In this document: positions 6,760 to 14,069 of the stretch, piece after piece
Layout: the number at the start of each line of letters is the position of its first letter
Position numbering within the stretch: the first letter of the stretch is position 1
Source: an uncultured Slackia sp.
GTDB taxonomy: Bacteria > Actinomycetota > Coriobacteriia > Coriobacteriales > Eggerthellaceae
NCBI GenBank assembly: GCA_934661005.1
Contig: CAKUIK010000050.1
Span: forward strand, 1 to 15,480
DNA length: 15,480 nt
Reading direction: 5' to 3'
The notes under the pieces: model-generated
What the model was told of the DNA's origin: nothing
Databases searched by the model: none
What the model saw: the letters and a program-made list of their open reading frames with translations, nothing else
Translations under genes and position numbers: made by a program

Positions 6760-8007
6760 CTAGAGGTCTTCGCGCTGGAACGGCATGCTCATGCAACGCG
6801 GGCCACCACGACCACGGGACAGCTCTGCCGAAGGAACAACCAGCAGGTTGAGACCTTCCTTGTAGAGCACCTCGTTGGTGACGTTGTTGCGCTGATACAC
6901 GCAAATGGTGCCGGGCTCGACGCACAGGGTGTTCGAACCGTCGTTCCACTGCTCGCGGGCTGCTGCAATGGGATCGCCGCCGCCGCAGGGGATGAGCTTG
7001 ATGCCGTCGACGCCGGTGGCGTACTCGAGAATCTTCTCAAGGGAGTCAGTGTGCTCCTTGATGTCGACTTCGCCCTCGGTTGCGCCCTTGGTCATCTCGT
7101 AGACGCGCAGGGTGCCCATGATGGCCGGGTGGATGGTGAACTTGTCGACATCGATCTGCGTGAAGACCGTGTCGAGGTGCATGAATGCACGGGACGCCGG
7201 AATATCGAACGCGAAGATCTTCTCAATCTCGCAGCCCTCGGTCTTCCAGAAGATGTTCTGGGCCATGAGGTCGATAGCCGCAGCCTGGGTACGCTGGGAG
7301 ATGCCAACAGCCAGAGCGGTGCGGGTAAGGTTAAGCACGTCGCCGCCCTCGGTGTGGAACGGAGCGTCGCGGCGGAACCACAACGGGGTGCCCTTGTAAT
7401 CGGGATGATACTTGAAGATGTATTTGCCGTAGAGCGTCTCACGATTACGGGTGACGGAGTACATGCGGTTCAAGTTCACGCCGTTGCCCACGCACGCGAA
7501 CGGGTCGCGGGTGAAGTACAGATTCGGCATGGGGTCGATAATCAGGTCGCTCTGTTTGTCGCTGTGATCGCTGACCAGATCGTCGAGGGTGGCGGACGAT
7601 GCGAGCGGCATGTCGATTTCGCTCTTGGCAACGCCAGCCATCGTCTTCTTCACGAATTCCAGGTCGTCCGTGAAGGTGTTCAGATACTCGCGAACGATCG
7701 CGGGCATCTTCTGGCCATGAATGCCAGCCTCGGCCAAGTACTGGTCGAGGAACTCATCACGAGCACCAGGGTTCGCTGCGAAAGCTTCTGCGACGAGCTT
7801 CTCGAGGTACAGAACCTCGACGCCCTGCTCGCGAAGAATCTCAGCAAAGCGATCATGCTCTTGCTGGGCGACTTCCAGGTACGGAACGTCGTCAAAGAGC
7901 AGACGCTCAAGCTCATCGGGCGGAAGATTGAGCAGCTCGTCGCCGGGGCGATGCAGGCATACCTTCTTCAGCTTACCGATTTCGCTCGTTACATGAATAC
8001 CATTCAT
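6760..8007 (-). CDS. arcA: Arginine deiminase
   Basis: This 415-residue cytoplasmic enzyme hydrolyses L-arginine to L-citrulline and ammonia, the first step of the ADI pathway. The guanidine-modifying fold and its active-site set are complete: FTRDPF (165-170, D168), HTEGGD (218-223, H218 and E220), MHLDTVF (276-282, H277 and D279) and the nucleophilic Cys405 in RCMSMPFQREDL at the C-terminus. The length is typical (about 410). The start at 8007 is chosen because AAAGGAGG lies five bases upstream and MNGIHVTSEIGKLKKV matches family N-termini; the in-frame extension to 8088 has no support. It is the first gene of the operon and is preceded by a long AT-rich regulatory region. Confidence 0.98.
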   Translation of the reverse strand: MNGIHVTSEIGKLKKVCLHRPGDELLNLPPDELERLLFDDVPYLEVAQQEHDRFAEILREQGVEVLYLEKLVAEAFAANPGARDEFLDQYLAEAGIHGQKMPAIVREYLNTFTDDLEFVKKTMAGVAKSEIDMPLASSATLDDLVSDHSDKQSDLIIDPMPNLYFTRDPFACVGNGVNLNRMYSVTRNRETLYGKYIFKYHPDYKGTPLWFRRDAPFHTEGGDVLNLTRTALAVGISQRTQAAAIDLMAQNIFWKTEGCEIEKIFAFDIPASRAFMHLDTVFTQIDVDKFTIHPAIMGTLRVYEMTKGATEGEVDIKEHTDSLEKILEYATGVDGIKLIPCGGGDPIAAAREQWNDGSNTLCVEPGTICVYQRNNVTNEVLYKEGLNLLVVPSAELSRGRGGPRCMSMPFQREDL

Positions 8008-8056
8008 ACGAGCCTCCTTTTTCCTCTCTCTTGTCGGTCTTCCCAAAGCCGACATC

Positions 8057-8428
8057 TGCATAATGACACCCAAAATCGGAAAGCGCAAGGACTTTTTTTA
8101 GGCTTCTGAACTGGGGTAACACAGTTCCTTGCATTCTCGGCTTCTTTTATGCATTTTGAAACCCTGTTACACGTAGGGTTTGGATAAAAACGCGCTTTTT
8201 TGTATATCTTTTTTGAAGATTTATATTGCAACGCTTATCCATTCCCGCAAATCTATCGCCTATAGACAAGGATTTAACGTGTTATATACAAATTGTTTGC
8301 ATATATGCATACAGAATACTGTCTAGGATTGGCTGTTTTGCATAACAGGAGCTATTATATGCATAGCGATGTATATGGAGGGTATTAACTGCTGAATGAT
8401 ATGAAAATTAATATGCCATGCGTGCATA
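8057..8428 (-). promoter_or_regulatory. Array of TGCA-centred motifs upstream of arcA (ARG-box-like)
   Basis: Nine TGCA cores lie at 8057, 8130, 8150, 8227, 8298, 8306, 8339, 8360 and 8423, mostly as TGCAT or ATGCA. Local dyads include TGCATATATGCA (8298-8309, perfect), CTGTT-T-TGCA-T-AACAG (8333-8348, one mismatched pair), GCTAT/ATAGC (8351-8355/8363-8367), ACAG/CTGT (8311-8322) and TATGC/GCATA (8412-8416/8424-8428). A separate hairpin AAACCCT/AGGGTTT lies at 8159-8181. TGCAT half-sites are described for actinobacterial ArgR boxes, so arginine-responsive control of the operon is plausible. Confidence 0.5.
8060..8088 (-). promoter_or_regulatory. Candidate arcA promoter
   Basis: On the - strand TTGCGC (8088-8083) and CATTAT (8065-8060) are 17 bp apart. 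This would give a leader of roughly 45 bases. The -10 overlaps a TGCATAA motif (8057-8063). An alternative further upstream is TTGCAA (8231-8226) with GATATA or TATACA near 8208-8201. Neither is a perfect match. Confidence 0.4.
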
Positions 8429-8434
8429 AAGACG

Positions 8435-8467
8435 TTTAAAAAAGGCCATTCGCAGGGAATGGCCTTT
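8435..8467 (-). terminator. Strong terminator upstream of the arc region
   Basis: AAAGGCCATTC (8441-8451) pairs perfectly with GAATGGCCTTT (8457-8467) around GCAGG. On the - strand the stem runs into TTTTTTAAA (8443-8435). It would stop transcripts coming from the recR side and shield arcA. On the + strand the tail is only TTT, so it is weaker there. Confidence 0.8.
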
Positions 8468-8785
8468 GCCTAGAGCCCGCTTCCCCTCCTATAAGCAGGG
8501 CTCTTAGTTCACCGAAGCTTTAAAAGGCTCCGTGTATGAGTGCATTCTACAACGCTTCAGTTGCTGAAGGAGACGAGATTGCTCCGAAATATCGCCGGCC
8601 CCTACCCCAATCGCGAATAATTGGGGTAAAAACAGTATCAAATAGGCGTTTTGCCTCTGAAACCGCGATTCCGGCGCCCCATACGATCGACGATCGACGC
8701 CACGAAACAGCGAAACGCCGAAGGCGGCAAGTCTCCAAGGCCAAGGCAAGCCGCGCAATCGCGGCAAAAGGGTCGCAGAACGCAA
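8468..8785. other. Non-coding stretch with several short hairpins
   Basis: No credible gene is seen here. A 125-codon - strand frame (8881-8504) overlaps the end of recR, has arginine-rich composition without recognisable motifs and is not called. Perfect small dyads are AGAGCCC/GGGCTCT (8472-8478/8498-8504), CTTCAG/CTGAAG (8555-8560/8564-8569), TACCCCAAT/ATTGGGGTA (8603-8611/8620-8628) and GCCGCG/CGCGGC (8750-8755/8760-8765). It lies between two - strand terminators. Confidence 0.55.
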
Positions 8786-8820
8786 GAAAGCCTTCGCGGT
8801 TCCACGCCGCAAAGGCTTTC
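8778..8820 (-). terminator. Terminator of the dnaX-ybaB-recR operon
   Basis: GAAAGCCTT (8786-8794) pairs with AAGGCTTTC (8812-8820), and an inner GCGG/CCGC (8796-8799/8807-8810) extends the stem. On the - strand it continues as TTTCTTGCG. It begins 38 bases after the recR stop. The tail is only moderately T-rich; the strong hairpin at 8441-8467 may serve as a second stop. Confidence 0.65.
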
Positions 8821-8858
8821 TGTTCATGCATCTATCATTGCGCTGCTTCGATGCTGCG

Positions 8859-9455
8859 CTACAGCGCGCGACGGCTTTCAATGGCTCGACCGAGCGTCAC
8901 CTCATCGGCAAACTCAAGGTCGCCGCCGACGGGCAGGCCGCTTGCAAGGCGCGTGACCTTAATGCCGAGCGGCTTGATAAGACGCGCCAAATACGCCGCG
9001 GTCGTTTCGCCCTCCACATTGGGATTGGTGGCGAGCACCACCTCGGCCACGCCTTCATCAGACAAGCGCGCCATAAGCTCCGTTATGTGCAAGTCATCGG
9101 GGCCAACGCCGTCCATGGGGGAAAGAGCGCCGCCAAGCACGTGGTAGAGGCCTGAATACGCCGCCGTGCGCTCAATCGCCGATACGTCGCGAGGCTCGCT
9201 CACAACGCATATCGTAGAGGCATCGCGGCTCGCCGATGCGCACACCTCGCACACATCGCCTTCCGCGTAATTGAAGCATCGAGAGCAAAAATGCACTGCA
9301 TCTTTCACTTCGACGATTGCGTCAGCGAGGCGCAATGCGGAATCGCGCGGAGAATTGAGCAGCCAGTACGCGATACGCTGAGCGCTTTTGGGGCCTACGC
9401 CCGGCATGCGCTCAAGCTCGTCGAGCAGCTTTTGGATGGCCGGAGCCGATTCCAC
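8859..9455 (-). CDS. recR: Recombination mediator protein RecR
   Basis: This 198-residue protein, with RecF/RecO, helps load RecA at gapped or damaged DNA. The domain order is canonical: helix-hairpin-helix (residues 10-30, RMPGVGPKSAQRIAY), a four-cysteine zinc finger (C57, C60, C69, C72), a Toprim domain (ICVVSEPRD 82-90 to NPNVEGE 144-150) and the C-terminal TRLASGLPVGGDLEFADEVTL segment. The length matches the family. The start is a GTG at 9455 with only a weak AAGCGGG upstream. It lies 13 bases after the ybaB stop, which suggests translational coupling within the operon. Confidence 0.97.
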   Translation of the reverse strand: MESAPAIQKLLDELERMPGVGPKSAQRIAYWLLNSPRDSALRLADAIVEVKDAVHFCSRCFNYAEGDVCEVCASASRDASTICVVSEPRDVSAIERTAAYSGLYHVLGGALSPMDGVGPDDLHITELMARLSDEGVAEVVLATNPNVEGETTAAYLARLIKPLGIKVTRLASGLPVGGDLEFADEVTLGRAIESRRAL

Positions 9456-9468
9456 GAATAACGCCCGC

Positions 9469-9777
9469 TTACATCAAGCCGGGGATATTCATGCCGCCCG
9501 TGGCCTGGCCAATGCGAGCGGAACCCTGGGCGGAAACGGCGCGCAGAGCCTCGTTCACAGCAGCGCACACCATGTCCTGCAGCATATCGGCATCTTCGGG
9601 GTCGATCGCGGCGGGGTCGATGGTGATGGACTGCACCGTCATGTCGCCCTGGGCGACAACCTTCACCATGCCGCCGCCAGCGGTGGCCTCGGCGGTCATC
9701 GTCTTGATTTCTTCCTGGGCCTTCGCAAGCTCGGCCTGCATCTTCTGCGCCTGGCGCATCATTTGCTTCATATCCAT
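9469..9777 (-). CDS. ybaB: YbaB/EbfC-family nucleoid-associated protein
   Basis: This 102-residue small DNA-binding protein forms tweezer-like dimers and is usually encoded between dnaX and recR, as here. An N-terminal helix (MKQMMRQAQKMQAELAKAQ, residues 3-21) precedes the conserved GGGMVKVVAQGDMTVQSI beta segment (34-51) and IDPEDADMLQDMVCAAVNEAL (58-78). The tail is glycine/methionine-rich (GGMNIPGLM). AAGGAG lies about 8 bases before the ATG at 9777. The 111-base gap to dnaX is the longest in the operon and contains a small GCGAA/TTCGC hairpin (9853-9866). Confidence 0.95.
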   Translation of the reverse strand: MDMKQMMRQAQKMQAELAKAQEEIKTMTAEATAGGGMVKVVAQGDMTVQSITIDPAAIDPEDADMLQDMVCAAVNEALRAVSAQGSARIGQATGGMNIPGLM

Positions 9778-9888
9778 GAACGTTTCTCCTTTTCATACAC
9801 GCCACGCTGCCGCGGCGGATTCACACTGGTTCGAAAGCCTACCATATTACGCGCGAACGCATTCGCTTGGCAGCGGTTTCGCGCAAGG

Positions 9889-12800
9889 TCATCGCTCTTC
9901 TGTAACCTTGCTCATATTCACGCCGAACGACGCGAAAATCTCCTCGACCGACATTTCGCCCGAAACGCCCGTGGATGCACCCGCATATGCGGCGGGCTCG
10001 TGAGAGTCCTGCCCGCCACCGATGCCCTGCGGCATCGCGCGATTCGCGAACGGATTCGGACGCGAAGGCGGAGCGGGAATGGGCGCGGGCGGTTCAGCGG
10101 CGAACTCTGGTTCCGCAACCGACGCAAGCTGCGGCTCAGACTCCACCGCCGCAACGGGTGCGGGCTGAGCGAATTGGGCCGAAGACGAACTGTCGGAAGA
10201 AGGCGTTTCCCCTTCTTGTCCATCGTCGCAGCCCTCACGCAATGCATCGAGGTCTCTGCCCTCGAGCAACTTCGCATCTTGAGGCATAGGCCAACCTTTG
10301 GGTTTCACCATGCCCTTGGCTTTTTTCTTCGGGTCGGGGGCAGAGTCGAAACCGAGCTCCAGCGCCACAGGGAATGGATCGACCGGTTCGGGGCCCACCA
10401 CGAGCATCGCATCGCCGAATTCCGCAACCGCTTCGGCGAGCTTGTCGGCAGCGGTCTTGCGCTTCTTCGCGGGCGCACCTTCAGGCTCAGCCTTCGATGC
10501 CTGGCCAGAGCTTGAGGAAGCGGCCGGCTCGCTTGCCTGAGCCACTGCCTCGGGCTGCGCAGGCACTCCCCTTCCAATGCCTTCAGGCATTTTCCTTCCT
10601 GCGAAGGGATTGTCTTTCGCAGGTTTCGCGAAGGCAGCAGGCTCGCTTGCCTGGGACGCGGCTTCCCGATGCGACGGCGCCCCAGCGGTTAGGCTCGCAT
10701 CAGGCTCAGTAAAAGGGGGCTGCTCCTCTTCGGGCATATAGGCAGCGATATCGGCATCGGTGTAGGGCACCACGTCATCTTCCCACGGCGGCGCGGCAGC
10801 GGCCTGCGGTGCCTGGCGCGAAGGGCCAGCCGAAGGCGCCTGAGCTCGAACCGACTGCTGGGCGCGGCGTGCGGCGGCAACCGGGACAGCGGGGGCAGCG
10901 GGGGCAGCGGGCGCCGATGCGACAGGAGCAGCGCCGCCAGCCGCAGAGCCCTGAGTCACGCGGAACGGAACGGGACCGCCGAATGATGCGGAGAGCGCCG
11001 ACTCGATTGCGGCGGTAATATCGGGTTTTTGAGCCGCAGAAAACGCGAACGAATTCTCGGGCGAGAATTCGATGGCGATTCCCGACGCGTCGGGCTCGGC
11101 CACGATGCGCGCCGAAAGCAGCAGGGCGCCATAGGCGGCTCGCTGGCGCTTCAAATCGGCAAGCGCGGTTTGCCACCCGCGCTGCAGGGCGGCCGGGTTG
11201 GAGAGTTTCGCTTTCACGTCGCTCGATGCAACGACAGGCGCGGCAGAAGCAACGGCGGGCACAGCGGGGGTCGCCGTGGCGGAAGCGGCGGCAACAGGAA
11301 CAGCGGCAGGCGCCGCAGCGCGCGCCGGCGCAGCAGCTTGAGCCTGCGGGACAAAGCCTTGCGACTGCGGCTGCGGCTGAGTTTGAGGTAGAGCCGTACG
11401 TTGGGCGCGGCGACGCTCGAGTTGGGCGCGGAATTCCGCCGCCTTGTCGACCATGGCAGCGCCCTGCGAAGCAGGCTGGGCCGCCGGCTGCGTTTTCGCA
11501 GGTCGCGGCATGGGACGCTGGAATTGGCTAGCTTGGGCAGGCGACGCCGGCGCGGCAGATTGAGCTACCGTAGGTTGAACTTGGGCGGGCGACGGGGCCG
11601 CTGCGGGCTGGGCGGCTGCAGTAGGAGCCGCTGCAGGCTGCCTATACCCCGCATTCGCCGCGGGAGGAACGCTCGCCGGCTGCTGCGCTGCAGCCGCAAG
11701 CTGAGCTGCGACGGGCTGTGCTACAGCAGGCGCCGCAACCGCGCCCTGCGCCAACGCGCGCTCGAGCACTTCGACGCGCGCAGCGAGCGACTCAAGCGTA
11801 AGGTCGCTTTGGGGGCGCACCATGCGCGTAAGGCCAATCTCAAACGACAGACGAGGATTGGTCGACGTACGCAATTCCGTATTCAAATCGCCCAGCACGC
11901 GCAAAATATACGCGAGGCGGTCGATTCCAAACATTTGCGCCTCGCCCGACATGCGCGGCAGCGAGCTTTGCGGCGCGTTCACGGCGACCGCGCCATCGGT
12001 GAGCGACAGCACGTACAAATCGCGCACGTACGCAGCCAAATCGCGCACGAATCGGGCCAAGTCGGCACCCGTTTCGACATATTCGGAAACCCACGTGAAG
12101 CACGCAGCCGCATCGCGCGTGGCGATCGACCGAACGATGCCGCTCATGTCGTCGACGTCGAGCGAACCCAGAACATCGTTGGCGACTTCCATCGTCACGT
12201 TGCCGTCGCCGAACGCAATAAGCTGCTCAAGCATGGTTAGCGCGTCACGCATTCCGCCTTGCGCACGATGGGCCACCAAATCGAGGGCGTCGCCTTCGAA
12301 CTGCACGTCTTCCGCCGTGCATACGGCGCCCAAGCGGGCGATGATTTCCTCGTTGCTCAAACGATGGAAGTCGAAGCGCTGGCAGCGCGATTGAATGGTT
12401 TCAGGAACTTTTTGAGGGTCAGTGGTGCACATGATGAACACCACGTGGCTCGGAGGTTCTTCGAGCGTCTTCAACAGCGCGTTGAACGCCGCGATCGAGA
12501 GCATGTGAACCTCGTCGATGATATAGACCTTGTAGCGCCCGCGCGTGGGGGCGTATTGAACGCGTCCGATGATTTCCTCGCGCACATTATCGACGCCCGT
12601 GCGGCTTGCCGCGTCGAGCTCGTAGACATCGGGATGGTTGCCCTCGGCAATGGCGAGGCACTGTTCGCACGTGCCATCGGGAGCGGGCGTGGGCCCCTTC
12701 TCGCACAAAAGCGCCTTGGCGAGCAGGCGCGCCGTCGTGGTTTTGCCCGTGCCGCGGGGACCGCAGAACATGTAGGCGTGGCCCACCTTGTCTTGCTCGA

Positions 12801-12891
12801 TGGCGTTTTTCAGCGTGCGCTCGATATGGGTTTGGCCCACCACGTCTTCAAACGTTTGCGGGCGGTATTTGCGGTATAAGGCTTCCGACAT
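9889..12891 (-). CDS. dnaX: DNA polymerase III subunit gamma/tau with long disordered C-terminal extension
   Basis: This 1000-residue clamp-loader ATPase subunit loads the beta sliding clamp; most DnaX proteins have about 550-700 residues. The AAA+ module is intact: Walker A GPRGTGKT (44-51), Walker B IIDEVH (124-129), sensor 1 region CTTDPQ (155-160) and the SRC arginine finger (168-170). The zinc module has C63, C75 and C78, but the second ligand position is Asp72 (PDG instead of PCG). After the collar domain (to about 395) comes an Ala/Pro/Gln-rich linker (about 395-557). A folded domain follows at about 560-650 (starting DVKAKLSNP, W573). The final 350 residues are low complexity with two copies of NPFAxRxMPxGIGxG (761-775, 946-960), ending in a helix-like SVEEIFASFGV. 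ATG 12891 has AAGGA 8 bases upstream; the longer frame to 13101 runs into a terminator and is rejected. Confidence 0.96.
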   Translation of the reverse strand: MSEALYRKYRPQTFEDVVGQTHIERTLKNAIEQDKVGHAYMFCGPRGTGKTTTARLLAKALLCEKGPTPAPDGTCEQCLAIAEGNHPDVYELDAASRTGVDNVREEIIGRVQYAPTRGRYKVYIIDEVHMLSIAAFNALLKTLEEPPSHVVFIMCTTDPQKVPETIQSRCQRFDFHRLSNEEIIARLGAVCTAEDVQFEGDALDLVAHRAQGGMRDALTMLEQLIAFGDGNVTMEVANDVLGSLDVDDMSGIVRSIATRDAAACFTWVSEYVETGADLARFVRDLAAYVRDLYVLSLTDGAVAVNAPQSSLPRMSGEAQMFGIDRLAYILRVLGDLNTELRTSTNPRLSFEIGLTRMVRPQSDLTLESLAARVEVLERALAQGAVAAPAVAQPVAAQLAAAAQQPASVPPAANAGYRQPAAAPTAAAQPAAAPSPAQVQPTVAQSAAPASPAQASQFQRPMPRPAKTQPAAQPASQGAAMVDKAAEFRAQLERRRAQRTALPQTQPQPQSQGFVPQAQAAAPARAAAPAAVPVAAASATATPAVPAVASAAPVVASSDVKAKLSNPAALQRGWQTALADLKRQRAAYGALLLSARIVAEPDASGIAIEFSPENSFAFSAAQKPDITAAIESALSASFGGPVPFRVTQGSAAGGAAPVASAPAAPAAPAVPVAAARRAQQSVRAQAPSAGPSRQAPQAAAAPPWEDDVVPYTDADIAAYMPEEEQPPFTEPDASLTAGAPSHREAASQASEPAAFAKPAKDNPFAGRKMPEGIGRGVPAQPEAVAQASEPAASSSSGQASKAEPEGAPAKKRKTAADKLAEAVAEFGDAMLVVGPEPVDPFPVALELGFDSAPDPKKKAKGMVKPKGWPMPQDAKLLEGRDLDALREGCDDGQEGETPSSDSSSSAQFAQPAPVAAVESEPQLASVAEPEFAAEPPAPIPAPPSRPNPFANRAMPQGIGGGQDSHEPAAYAGASTGVSGEMSVEEIFASFGVNMSKVTEER

Positions 12892-12948
12892 CGCGTAGGT
12901 CCTTCGCATTCGTGTGCGGCGCTCGCGGCGCCTTGTGCATTCCGCCCT

Positions 12949-12954
12949 ATTATA
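12949..12954 (-). promoter_or_regulatory. Candidate -10 box of the dnaX operon
   Basis: A perfect TATAAT is read on the - strand at 12954-12949, 57 bases before the dnaX ATG. No good -35 is seen 17 bp upstream (CCGGCA). The box lies in the T-rich tail of the preceding terminator, so a chance match is possible. Confidence 0.35.
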
Positions 12955-12985
12955 GAAGAAGCGCCCGGGGTTGCCGGACGCTTCT
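12949..12985 (-). terminator. Terminator of the WG-repeat/lipoprotein operon
   Basis: AGAAGCG (12957-12963) pairs with CGCTTCT (12979-12985) and CCGG with CCGG (12965-12968/12974-12977), with one C/A mismatch between and a GGTTG loop. On the - strand the stem is followed by TCTATAAT. It starts 35 bases after the lipoprotein stop. Confidence 0.72.
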
Positions 12986-13019
12986 GAAAGAGTTCGCCGT
13001 ATTGATAGAAGCTCGCTCG

Positions 13020-14069
13020 CTAGATTTTCTTCGAGATAACGCTGCCGCAGGTATAGGCCGCATCGTCGGTTTGCACCGATGCGTTGTAGGCAATCGTCCA
13101 ATCCTCGTTGTACCCGTCGCCGCCAGCAAATATGCCTACGACCATCGGTTTGCCGTTTGAGGCCGTGCCCGTAAGCGTTGCCGTCACGCGATGGTCGCCC
13201 GCTTCGGTGGGCGCGGAATACAGCGTGCCCTTCACGGTGGCATCGAGCGTGACATCGGTGTCGTCGGCAACGCTTCGCAGAGCGGCAGCAGCGGCATGGT
13301 TGGAATGCTTGCCGCGCGTCCAGGTGACGTTCGCGGTTACTTCGCCCGTCTTCTCGTCGACGCTCACGATGCCAATTTTGGTAAGACAGCCGCCCTTGTC
13401 GGTATCGGCGGAGAACTGATCATACGTCGCCACGAGCGGGCTATAGCTCACGGCAGCAGAGTTGTTTGCGCCGGCATCAGGCGCCCACGACGCGCCATCG
13501 AAGCGGTAAACGTACTTCACATCGCCTTGCGCACTTTCAAACCATTCGGGCTCGTACGCCACCGAGACGGTGCACGTTTGAGCATCTTCATCAAAATCGA
13601 CGCCTTGGACGTTTTCCAAATCAGACGAGCTCAACGTGCCCTGGGGGTCGTACACGATACCGGAAACGGCCTTCGTCGAAGCGTTCGACGTCTCGAAGTT
13701 CGGCACGTAGGAATCGCCGTCTTTCGCATAGGTGGCCACAACGTCCATCGTAGTACGGAAGGCACTGTTCTCAAACGTTGCCTGAGCATTGAATACATTC
13801 GCGCCGTCATCGGCCACATGGGATTCGGAAACATCGAACGCGGTGAGCGAGTAATCGTCGTTGTCAACATAGGAACTTTGTACCAAAATGCCATCGGATG
13901 CCAAGGATTGCTCGGTCGCTTCAAAATCGCTTTGCACCTGCGACTGCTCAACTTCCACCTTTGCAGAAGCGCAGCCGGCAAGGGCCGCAAGCACACACGC
14001 CGCAAACGCAATCGCCACAGTGGCGCACAGCCATGAGGCACGGTTCATTTTCAAACGCTTCATCTGCAT
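13020..14069 (-). CDS. Secreted lipoprotein of unknown function
   Basis: This 349-residue protein has a type II signal peptide. A basic n-region (MQMKRLKMNR) precedes a hydrophobic stretch (11-29) and the lipobox LAGC, with Cys33 as the lipidation site. The mature part is acidic, Thr/Ser/Val-rich and probably beta-structured. It contains loosely repeated modules such as VVATYAKDGDSYVPNF, VKYVYRFDGASWAPD and VGIFAGGDGYNEDWTIAY. Two cysteines lie in the last third. I recognise no named domain. The chosen ATG (14069) overlaps the upstream stop in a TGATG arrangement, with GGGAG five bases before it. ATG 14063 or 14048 are alternatives giving the same mature protein. Coupling to the WG-repeat gene suggests joint function at the membrane surface. 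Confidence 0.82.
   Translation of the reverse strand: MQMKRLKMNRASWLCATVAIAFAACVLAALAGCASAKVEVEQSQVQSDFEATEQSLASDGILVQSSYVDNDDYSLTAFDVSESHVADDGANVFNAQATFENSAFRTTMDVVATYAKDGDSYVPNFETSNASTKAVSGIVYDPQGTLSSSDLENVQGVDFDEDAQTCTVSVAYEPEWFESAQGDVKYVYRFDGASWAPDAGANNSAAVSYSPLVATYDQFSADTDKGGCLTKIGIVSVDEKTGEVTANVTWTRGKHSNHAAAAALRSVADDTDVTLDATVKGTLYSAPTEAGDHRVTATLTGTASNGKPMVVGIFAGGDGYNEDWTIAYNASVQTDDAAYTCGSVISKKI

Noticed and set aside
8004..8231. 75-codon arginine/lysine-rich frame whose stop overlaps the arcA ATG, as an arginine-sensing leader peptide
   Set aside because: It needs a TTG start without a ribosome binding site, would run through the best arcA promoter candidate, and its composition looks like chance translation of an AT-rich upstream region.
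8504..8881. 125-codon - strand frame overlapping the end of recR
   Set aside because: Arg/Leu-rich without motifs, reads through the recR terminator hairpin and other dyads, and has no ribosome binding site.
10315..10330. A6G run in dnaX as a programmed tau/gamma frameshift site
   Set aside because: The run is read as AAG AAA AAA GCC, so it is not in the A AAA AAG phase needed for -1 slippage. It also lies near residue 855, far beyond the gamma/tau junction, and no stimulatory hairpin was evident.
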